From positions 61,695,915 to 61,759,914 of the forward strand of contig CM070575.1 in the NCBI GenBank assembly GCA_036346355.1: DNA of 64,000 bases, given 5' to 3'. Shown here piece by piece: positions 56,601 to 64,000 of this stretch (positions are counted from its first letter, which is position 1; each line of letters starts with the position of its first letter). Origin of the DNA: Rhipidocladum racemiflorum. Taxonomy: Eukaryota > Streptophyta > Magnoliopsida > Poales > Poaceae. A model generated the notes under the pieces. The model was not told where the DNA came from. It ran no database searches and saw only the letters and a program-made list of their open reading frames with translations. The position numbers and the translations under genes are program-made.

Positions 56601-56774
56601 TATTTCCAACAAAATTTTATTGGCAAAGTTAAATTTTTTAATTATTTGAAAAGGGAATAAATTCAAACAAATTCCAAACAAATTCAAATAAATTCCAGAA
56701 AATTCCAAAAATTCACAAAAGTGCCAAATCTCATTTAAATTCATGAAAAGCAAAAAAAAATTTGGGGTGTTACA
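53619..56774 (-). mobile_element. Tekay-type solo LTR, right segment
   Basis: It resumes with GAGCAGCTCAGGGTATAA after the duplicated AAAGG and runs to GGTGTTACA. It contains the CTCTGCAGAGGTTATGCAC block, three TGACGTCA pairs (55286-55422), GATC-centred palindromes (for example 56197-56218) and a TATTTAAT box on the minus strand near 56085. Three imperfect copies of TCGGTGACTTGGCTGGC follow near 56245-56300. Confidence 0.92.
55286..55422. promoter_or_regulatory. Three pairs of TGACGTCA sites, 12-bp spacing
   Basis: Perfect TGACGTCA starts at 55286 and 55298, 55342 and 55354, 55403 and 55415: three pairs, each exactly 12 bp start to start, two with the spacer GCGG and one with CGCG. This matches the as-1 geometry. 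Confidence 0.75.
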
Positions 56775-59382
56775 ACCGCCCGGCTCCCCGTGGCGGGGCC
56801 CGAGTGGGGCTGGGGCGCTAACCAAAGGGAGAAGAAGAAGGTGGACGCTATTATTGACCGGATCAAGGTCCAGAGGGAGCTGGGCCTGACCGGTGACATC
56901 GTCGTGCGCGTGTTCATGAGGATGTGCGTCCAACCCTTCATGGATCGGGTGCACCCCATGTTCCAGTGTGTGGAGGCGTCCGACCCCATGAGGACCGCGG
57001 AGGCGGAGCTTCCCGTGACGGAGCTCGAGGCCTGAGTTTCTGCCGTCATCGGCGGAGGTGCCACCGTGGCAGTGGCCGGCCATCCCGAGCCGTTCTGGGC
57101 AGGCCGCCCCCCGAATCTGGTAATCCGAGTAGCTTTTTTCTTTTTCCCTCTTTCCTTTCCTTAAGCCTTCGGGGTTTTGGTCCGATTGGCGCTTCTGTGT
57201 CCCCCCCAAGGGCTCACCAGGATGGTATCCCGGGCCCTGCTACCGGGGGAGAAGGAGTTGAGGGCTGCGGCCTGCACGGGGGCCGCGTAGCGCGATTCCG
57301 AACGCAGGAGGTAGAAGGAAGAGAGGAGGAAAAGGAGAGAGGAGGAGAAGCAAGAACGCGCAGCAAGGGCCGCGCGTGGTGAAGAGGTTTCCGACACGAC
57401 CGTTGTCGAGTCGAGTGGCCAAGGGTCGAGCTCGGCGGCGATGCGCGGAGATGACGGGCTGACCGTCTGGCTTATGCGACCTCGCTGCCGGCCAGCGGCG
57501 GCCGGTGAAGCGCGCCGCGAGTGCCAACGCCGCTGGGCCCCAGGTCGGGACGTCGTCAGTGGGGGTGTCCTCAAGGAGGCGGAGGGCGGACTCGCCTCCG
57601 CGCGATGGAGCGCCGAAGAGATTGCGGGTATCATGCTCCCGCTCGTCGCAGTAAGTGTCCTCTTCGACGCTGATATGCACCGTACAGAGTCGCTTGAGCG
57701 GTTTCTGACTAAGCGCCGCCTGTAGGGACTACACGGGGGTAGCCGCGGTGCTGGTGGCGTGCCCTGTAGCGGTCCTGCAGGGTTCGGGGCCATCCTCGCT
57801 GCCAGCCGGTCCAGAGCGTCTGACGGAGCTGGCGCCGTTGGTCGATCCAGAGCGGCTGACGGAGCTGGCACCGCCGGTGGGCACCGAGGTGCCACCAGCG
57901 GAGCCCGAGCGCGAAAAACTCCCGGCGGCCCCTGTCGAGTCGGAGACTCGGTCGGGGACCGCAGAGAGTGAGGAGTTGCTTCCGCCGCCACCTCCGGGGG
58001 ATCCACCGGCTCATGCGATTCGGGCGTCCGAGGTGGACCCGTCGTTGCCTGGGGTCCCATTGGTGGAGGTGGTTCCCCTGCTAGAAGCGCCCATCGCCGG
58101 AACGGACCCAGGGGAGCCAGCCCGGCGTCCTTTGCCCACACTGATTTGGCCGGGCGAGGATCCGTCTGGGAGGCCGCGCCTTGTCAAGGACGACGCGGCT
58201 GAGCGCGAGGGTTGGGAGGACCTCACGTAGGGCGTGCGGGAGGCCGAGGCTGTAATGAGCTGATCCGGACGGACCTGGAGCTCATGGTCGTGTCTTTCGG
58301 CAGGGCGCTGGGTGTTGTTGCCGAGAAAGTTCATCCGATCGGTGAGGTGAGTTGAACGAGCTTCGTCCTTGCAACTTTCGTGGCAGGTTTGCGGTAGGCT
58401 GATGGGATGCTTTCATTTTGCAGCGCCTGCAGATCTGATCAGAGGGCAAATTCGAGTTCCTCCGCAGTCTGTACGGCAGGAGGATGGCCGCCGAAGTGGA
58501 GTGCGACCGGCTGCATCCCGCGTTGCACGATACACAGGAGGCCTTGGACCATGAGCGGATGGAAGCGGAGAAGATTCGTGGGGAGCTGGGTCAGCTGGTG
58601 CGGATCGTGCTTGATTTGCGCTTGGCGAACCAGTCCCTGAAAGAGGAGGCGTCCGAGCTCAGTTCCTCTCTGGAGGGAGCGAACAGCGCCAAGGACGTCG
58701 CCGTTGTTGCAGAGGGAAACGCTCGGTCGGAGGCGGCCCGCCTTTGGGGTGAGCGCGACTCGGCCCGAGAGGAGGCCAAGCGACTGCGCACCGAGCGGGC
58801 CAGGGCCGAGGAGGATCTCCGCAATCTGCAGGCTTCCATAGGCGGTAAGCGATTTAAGCCTTTGGTCGTCCTTGTAATCGCGGTCCAGCGTGGGTGTTTT
58901 TTTTACATCATCTCGATCCGCAGAGTTGCAGAAAAACTTCAGCGACGCCGCGGAGGTTGGCGGTGGAAGGGCGTGACCAGGTGGTCATGTCACGAGATGT
59001 GGCGTTGGCGACGCGGCAGCTGGCGGAAGATGAGCGGTCGGAGCAGGCCACCGAGCTGGCGACCCTTCGGGGGGTCGGCCAGGGCATCTGCAACCGACTA
59101 CTCGGGCTCGTGGCAGGCACAAGTTCGCTCGCTACCGTGCTGGCCAGCGTGCCCGAGCATGTTGAGCGTGCGTTGAGCGAAGGCGTCGCACTTGGGGCCT
59201 CTTCAGCGCTCATCTACACCCTTTCCCACTATGACGGTATCGACCTCGACACCGTCAGTAGCAGGATTGCCAGGAATCGGACGGACGAAGAGGTCAACGG
59301 GTTCGAAACCCAAGTCGAGCCGCACGACCGAACGATAGCCACCAGGACACCGCCGCAGGATATCCTCCGTCGAGAGTAAAAG
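56775..59382 (+). pseudogene. PF04195-like antisense protein of element E: middle and C-terminal exons
   Basis: The frame interrupted at 42003 resumes here: KKKVDAIIDRIKVQRELGLT, then VVRVFMRMCVQPFMDRVHPM. A TGA lies at 57033-57035, before a probable splice donor GTAATCC (57120). Further exons hold a Pro/Glu-rich part with repeated PERLTELAP (57748-58230), a coiled coil (58484-58844: IRGELGQLVRIVLDLRLANQ, SAREEAKRLRTERARAEEDL) and, after a predicted 79-nt intron (58845-58923), the C-terminus (MSRDVALATRQLAEDERSEQ, SALIYTLSHYDGIDLDTVSS) ending just before 59380. A poly(A) signal AATAAA follows at 59417-59422. Exon boundaries in 57120-58480 are not resolved. Confidence 0.7.
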
Positions 59383-59416
59383 AAAAAAGGGGTTAGATGT
59401 TTCGCTTTTTTGATGT

Positions 59417-59422
59417 AATAAA
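59417..59422 (+). terminator. Poly(A) signal of the PF04195-like gene
   Basis: AATAAA 38 bp after the stop codon, in a T-rich context. Confidence 0.5.
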
Positions 59423-59640
59423 ATGAGCTATAAAGTTTGCTTTATCAATTCGACTGGTCGAGTTGACCAGGAGTTCGACCTGTCTTTTTGCACTTGCTTG
59501 TTTGTGATGAACACGCAGCAACCATAGCCTTATAGACCGCGGAGGTCAGGCGTAGGTTGTGGTGTTGACACTTTTAAGCGAAGGGCAAAGAGGGCCGAAA
59601 CTTAGATACGAAGCGTTCGCTTGTGCTTCGTGCGGGAAAG

Positions 59641-60015
59641 GAGTGTTCCCGACCAACTACAGATCACTCCATATGGGCGCTCCCTTCTTCCACGAAGCGC
59701 TACTTAGCAACCGTAGCCGCTAGGGAGTAGGCCGTAGCGCTTGGGTCGAGAGGGTTACCGCTAGGGGGAAATCCGATGGTCGGTCGGGTCACCGACCCAT
59801 GTCAGCACGTACGAGTTATGCTTTCGAGGGAGAGGAGTGTTCCCGACCGACTACGGATCGCTCCACATGGGCGCTCCCTTCTTCCACGAAGCGCTACTTA
59901 GCAACCGTAGCCGCTGGGGCATAGGCCATAGCGCTTGGGTCGAGAGGGTTACCGCTAGGGGGAAATTCGATGGTCGGTCGGGTCACCGACCCGTGTCAGC
60001 GTGTACGAGCTAGTT
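59641..60015. repeat. Tandem duplication, period 194 bp, two copies
   Basis: GAGTGTTCCCGACC starts at 59641 and again at 59835. Shared blocks include GAAGCGCTACTTAGCAACCG and GGGTCGAGAGGGTTACCGCT. Ends in TAGCCCCCGAG (60015-60025), again the PPT-like motif in element sense. Confidence 0.9.
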
Positions 60016-60231
60016 AGCCCCCGAGCGAGGTGTGGCGACCGTGCCATGGTCGTGACGCACCGCTTGAGCCCGAAGGCAAGGTGTAAGGATAACAGGCGGA
60101 TAAAAGAAGAGTCTCACGGATAGAATCGCCTTAACTTCTAGGTAGTCGAGCCTTGTTGGAAATGGCGCGGTGGCACTTCGGTTTCTTGTCCCTGCAGTCA
60201 TTGCGATCCTCTTCGTCTTCCGTGTCTTGGG

Positions 60232-60240
60232 TATATAAAA
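60232..60240 (+). promoter_or_regulatory. TATA box of the small antisense gene in element E
   Basis: TATATAAAA, 86-94 bp upstream of the ATG at 60326. A strong plant TATA consensus. Confidence 0.65.
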
Positions 60241-60325
60241 GGGGAGGCGAAGGGTGTGAGTGATGAGACCGCCATCCTCTTCCTTTCTTCGTTCAAGCCT
60301 TCCTCTGTTCTCCTTTATCTTCTTC

Positions 60326-60547
60326 ATGGCAGAGCACCCCCTCGACTGGGAGCCAGCCGCCTTCGGTGAGGAGGCTTGGAGGCGGATTTTGGAGGAGGTG
60401 GAGGCCGCCTCAGTTAGGCAGCACACAGTGCGGGTCGACGCGCTTCTTCGAGCCACCCCCCACCTCTACGAGGCGAGGTCAGCCCTCATAGAGGCGGTCG
60501 GGCAGAGGCGCCGTGAAGAAGATGGCTGGGCGCTTGGGGGGCTGTGA
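60326..60547 (+). CDS. Small antisense ORF of Tat element E
   Basis: An intact 73-residue ORF, MAEHPLDWEPAAFGEEAWRR onward, acidic and helical, ending EEDGWALGGL. It has a TATA box upstream (60232-60240) and a poly(A) signal downstream (60605-60610), so it forms a complete transcription unit opposite to pol. It resembles the small acidic antisense ORF of element A in size, position and the DW-x..EE-W pattern (DWDALAQELSEEEW there). No known domain; function unknown. Confidence 0.6.
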   Translation: MAEHPLDWEPAAFGEEAWRRILEEVEAASVRQHTVRVDALLRATPHLYEARSALIEAVGQRRREEDGWALGGL

Positions 60548-60604
60548 GGACCTGTAGGCCCTCTCACCCCCCCGCCCCCCCCGCAATGTAAATATTTTTA
60601 ATGA

Positions 60605-60610
60605 AATAAA
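60605..60610 (+). terminator. Poly(A) signal of the small antisense gene
   Basis: AATAAA within AATGAAATAAAATTTTATTT, 58 bp after the stop codon. Confidence 0.55.
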
Positions 60611-60859
60611 ATTTTATTTCCCTGGAAAGTTGCCTCGTGTTCTTTTTTCCTGGTCTTGCCCGCTTGCCGTGATGCACACTCGACGATCGTAGCCTTTAGG
60701 GACCGCGGGGGTCGGGCATGGATCGGAATCTTAGCATTTCCGGGCGAAGCACGAGGAAAGGAGCACGGAACAAAAAATGTCACTGGTACATTCAGGTCGC
60801 CTACCCACATGAGCTTACGAACTTGTGGCCCCCGAGTGGTGCGTGGACAAGAAAAGGAC

Positions 60860-62230
60860 TCAGGGGTAGAACCACCTTAGTTTTTCTATGTTCCATGCGT
60901 TGGGAACGACGTTGCCGCTTGCGTCCTTGAGTCGGAAGGTGCCGGGTCGGATGATCTCCACAACCGTGAACGGTCCTTCCCACGGGGGAGAAAGCTTGTG
61001 CCTGTCCTTGTTGGACTGAACCTGGCGCAAGACCAGGTCGCCGATATTGAAGGACCGGCCACGGATCTGTCGACTGTGGTACCGTCGGAGCGTTTGTTGA
61101 TATTTGCCCGATCGGAGGACGGCCACGTCGCACGCCTCGTCGAGCTAGTCGATGGCATCTTGTTGCGACTCGAGCCCCCGTGCCTCGTCGAAGGCCTGAA
61201 GCCTTGGGGCGCCGTACTCCAGGTCGGTCGGTAAGATTGCTTCGGCGTTGAACACCATGAAGAATGGGGAAAACCCGGTCGACCGGGTCAACGTGGTCCG
61301 CAGGCTCCAAAGGACGGAGGGTAGTTCGGCTGCCCATCATCCCGCGAATTTCTTCAGTCGGCTGAAGATTCGCGGCTTGAGCCCCTGGAGGATCATGTTG
61401 TTCGCTTGCTCGGCTTGACCATTGGCCCGCGGATGGGCCACGGCCGCCCAGTTGACACGGATACTGAAGTCATCGCAGAACTCGAGGAACTCATTCCCCG
61501 TGAACTGCGTCCCGTTGTCGGTGATGATTGAGTTTGGTACTCCGAACCGATAGACGATGTCGCGGAAGAAGTTGGCCGCCTGTGCCGAGGTGATGGTGGC
61601 GACCGGCTTGGCTTCTATCCACTTGGTGAACTTGTCGACTGCGACAAGTAGGTGGGTTAAGCCCCTGGGCGCTTTCTTGAAGGGCCCGACCAGATAGAGC
61701 CCCCAGACCACAAACGGCCACGTGATGGGGATCGTCTGTTGGGCTTGTGCCGGGAGGTGTGTCTGCCGAGCGAAGAACTGGCATCCTTCGTAGGTGCGAA
61801 CGATCTGCTCGGCATCTACCAGGGCGCGGCGTGGTGGCCGCAGATGCCACTGTGGATGTCGAGCAGCAGCTCCTTTCCATGATCGGATGAGATGCACTTC
61901 TGGAGGATTCCGGAGGGGCTCCTTTTTTAGAGATCTTGTCCGACCAAAGCGAAGGACTTTGCCCGCCGGGCGAGGTGACGGGCTTCGATCAGGTCGGCAG
62001 GGAGCGACCCGTCAGTCAACCAGTTGATGAAGGGCAATCTCCAGTCGGAGTCGGCTGTTAGCACGTTGCGGTCCGATCCGGGCGATCCTAAGTCCGACCG
62101 GCTGGCGGTCGGATTGGTTGCCTTCGGCCGGTCGAACGCGCACTCGACAGCTGAGTCCAAGCGAACGAATGGTTCGCGAAGGTCGCAAACGAAGATTCCA
62201 GGGGGTACGGCCCCTTTGCCGGAGGCGAGG
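60860..62230 (-). pseudogene. Integrase of Tat element E
   Basis: 61337-61897 holds the zinc-binding end (RTYEGCQFFARQTHLPAQ, where the first Cys of the usual C-x2-C is Tyr) and the core. The first catalytic Asp is Tyr (GLYLVGPF, codon 61694-61696, TAT for GAT). The second Asp (IITDNGTQFTG) and the Glu (ANGQAEQANN) are kept. A TGA at 61337-61339 follows KKFAG, where Arg is usual. 60860-61126 holds the C-terminal domain (LSPPWEGPFTVVEIIRPGTF) and the pol stop. A frameshift near 62230 separates it from RNase H. The enzyme cannot be active as read. Confidence 0.85.
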
Positions 62231-63497
62231 TTGGCGAGGAATCGGCCTCACTGTTATAGCGTTTGTAGCTATGGTGGAGTTCAAAACCTTTGAACCTTTC
62301 CTCGAGCTTGCGTACTTCCCGGCAGTAAGCCACCATGCGAGGGTCATGGGGTTCCGTGGCCTTCATGACTTGGTCGACGACGAGCTTGGAGTCGCCGTGC
62401 ACGTAGAGTCGGTGCGCGCCGAGGTTGGCAGCGATCCAGAGACCATTGACGAGAGCTTTGTACTCGGTGACGTTGTTGGTCGCGTCAAAAAGCAGCCGGA
62501 TGGCGTACTGGAGCTTGTTCCCGAGCGGGGAGATGATGACGACTCCAGTACCCCCTCCGTTCTTCATGAAGGACCCGTCGAAGTACATCGTCCAGTACTC
62601 AGGGTCTTCAAGTGCTGGTGGCTCCTGGGCTTCGGTCCACTCGGCGACGAAATCGGCCAATACCTGCGACTTCATCGCCGCCCTGGGCATGTATGAAATG
62701 CCATGGCCGTTGAGCTCTAGTGCCCACTTGGCTATTCTCCCCGAGGCATCGCGGTTGTGGACGATCTCACCGAGTGGGGAGGATGTCACCACGGAGACGG
62801 GATGCCGGTCGAAGTAGTGGACCAACTTCCTCTTCGTGATGAGCACCGTGTAGAGCAGCTTCTGCTCTTGCGGATACCGAGTCTTGGTCTCAGTAAGCAC
62901 CTCGCTGACGAAGTAGACCGGCCGTTGTATCTTGAGCACACAGACTTCTTCCGCTCGCTCCATAACAAGGGCCGCGCTGACGACCTGGGTCGTGGCGGCG
63001 ATGTAGAGCAGTAGGGGTTCCCCTGGTGCCGGGGCGACCAACACCGGGGGCGAGGTCAGGAATGCCTTTAGTCGACTAAGGGCTTCCTGGGCATCCTGTG
63101 TCCAGCTAAATTGATCGAACTTCTTGAGCAGCTTGTAGAGGGGCATCCCGCGCTCGCCGAGGCGAGACACGAAACGGCTCAAAGCCGCAAGGCACCCTGT
63201 CAGCCTCTGGACTCCCTTCAGGTTGCTGATCGGGCCCATCCTTATGATGGCGGAGATCTTCTCACGGTTGGCTTCGATGCCGCGCTCGGAGACGATGAAG
63301 CTGAACAGCTTTCCCTTGGGGACCCCGAAAATGCACTTCTCGGATTTGAGCTTTATGCGGAACCGCCGAAGGTTAGCAAAAGTCTCTTCTAGGTCGGCGA
63401 TGAGGTCGTCGGCCTTCCTAGTTTTGACGACGATATCGTCGTCGTACGCCTCGATGTTACAACCTAGTTGGTCGTGGAAACATGTTTGCATACATCG
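62231..63497 (-). pseudogene. RT palm, RNase H and archaeal-type RNase H of Tat element E
   Basis: A long open frame with, in order, the RT active site (EAYDDDIVVKTRKADDLIAD, a Y-x-D-D box), the thumb (GFIVSERGIEA-like, here FSFIVSERGIEA), the Ty3 RNase H (APGEPLLLYIAATTQVVSAA), a linker (YMPRAAMKSQVLADFVAEWT), and a second, archaeal-type RNase H (WTMYFDGSFMKNGGGTGVVI, VTEYKALVNGLWIAANLGAH, YVHGDSKLVVDQV). The dual RNase H is the mark of the Tat lineage. The first RNase H shows AATTQ where DAS is typical, so it is probably inactive, as in other Tat elements. Confidence 0.9.
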
Positions 63498-64000
63498 CTA
63501 GTATGTAGCACCCACATTTTTCAGACCAAAAGGCATCGTTACGTAACAAAACGAGCCGAACGGAGTGATGAAAGAAGTCACGAGCTGGTCGGACTCTTTC
63601 ATCGCTATTTGGTGGTAGCATGAGTAGGCATCCAGGAAAGACAGGGATTCGCTCCCAGCGATGGAGTTGACAACTTGGTCGATGCGGGGCAATGGGAACG
63701 GGTCTTTGGGACATGCCTTGTTCAGGCTCGTGTAATCAACGCACATTCTCCATTGCCCGGTTTTATTTTTCACAAGGATAGGGTTTGCAAGCCACTCGGG
63801 GTGGTGTACCTCCCTTACAAACCCTGCAGCCAAAAGCTTGGCGATTTCTTCCCCTATGGCCCTACGCTTTTCCTTGTCGAAGCGGCGTAGGCGTTGGGCG
63901 ACCGGCCTCGAGCCCGGCCGAATGTTCAATGAGTGCTCGGCGACTTCCCTTGGGATCCTCGGCATATCGGAGGGCCTCCATGTGAAGACGTCCCGATTGG
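63498..64000 (-). pseudogene. RT N-terminal part of Tat element E (continues beyond the window)
   Basis: It reads RPVAQRLRRFDKEKRRAIGE, then GFVREVHHPEWLANPILVKN, RMCVDYTSLNKACPKDPFPL and FLDAYSCYHQIAM, up to MPFGLKNVGATY. A TAG (63498-63500) follows where Gln is usual; the frame then continues into the next feature. gag, protease and the 5' LTR lie to the right of the window. Confidence 0.9.

Larger units (their letters stand above)
37846..64000 (-). mobile_element. Large Tat-lineage Ty3/Gypsy element E, 3' part
   Basis: The element reads right to left: pol (from beyond 64000 to 60860), three antisense genes on the plus strand (60326-60547; 41486-59380 split; 39757-40415), tandem repeats (38717-39200) and the 3' LTR (37846-38716). 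Pol has a second, archaeal-type RNase H domain after the normal one, a hallmark of the Tat lineage. The left flank ACTAG (37841-37845) is the likely target site. A Tekay-type solo LTR and Sirevirus D are nested inside, leaving roughly 11.4 kb of E in the window. Confidence 0.88.

Noticed and set aside
57161..58141. 326-residue minus-strand ORF
   Set aside because: It lies opposite the exons of the PF04195-like gene in GC-rich sequence, has low-complexity Pro/Ala/Arg composition, and no start context or promoter. A shadow frame.
62118..62696. 192-residue plus-strand ORF
   Set aside because: Antisense shadow of the archaeal-type RNase H coding region of element E; no promoter, unlike the true antisense genes.

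Overview
The window is a stack of nested LTR retrotransposons from a grass (Poaceae) genome. Evidence for a grass: Tat-lineage Ty3/Gypsy elements carrying the grass-typical 'putative gypsy type transposon' (PF04195-like) protein in antisense, Tekay/Del-type chromoviruses with LTRs over 3 kb, Sirevirus-type Ty1/Copia elements, a solo LTR resembling the BARE/WIS/RIRE1 family, and CACTA-like sequence. I see no convincing host gene, tRNA, rRNA or CRISPR array. This looks like methylated, gene-poor heterochromatin.

Left nest (1-28.9 kb). The oldest layer is a degraded Sirevirus (element B, minus strand, about 22633-28934). A Tat element (A, plus strand, running in from the left, 3' LTR 22014-22632) inserted 8 bp from the end of B's 3' LTR. 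A's antisense gene region was hit by a Tekay-type element now reduced to a solo LTR (2173-18040, TSD GAAGC). That solo LTR was in turn hit by a complete Tekay element (3479-16119, TSD ATTAT, minus strand). Another Tekay-type LTR ends at base 31. B also carries a BARE-like solo LTR (23108-24713, TSD GTCAT).

Middle (28.9-37.8 kb). A truncated Tat element (C, plus strand) abuts B at about 28934. Its 3' LTR (30317-34747) is split by a Tekay-type solo LTR (30456-34124, TSD CTCGC). Next come an unclassified LTR remnant (34748-36621) and CACTA-like sequence (36622-37845).

Right nest (37.8-64 kb). A large Tat element (E, minus strand) has its 3' LTR at 37846-38716 and its pol at 60860-64000, running out of the window. 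Between them lie three antisense (plus-strand) genes. The PF04195-like one was cut by a Tekay-type solo LTR (42004-56774, TSD ACCGC), which was then hit by a nearly intact Sirevirus (element D, 42442-53618, TSD AAAGG, LTRs 1610 and 1606 bp).

How the parts work together: the Tekay element supplies an extra coiled-coil ORF plus gag, protease, RT, RNase H, integrase and a chromodomain. D supplies a Sirevirus gag-pol. The Tat elements add antisense genes with their own TATA boxes, introns and poly(A) signals, separated by tandem repeats that reiterate polypurine-tract-like sequence. All pol genes are broken by stops or frameshifts, some of which may be assembly errors. The best candidates for something new are the duplicated antisense gene cassettes of the Tat elements and the paired TGACGTCA (as-1-like) sites in two Tekay-type LTRs.
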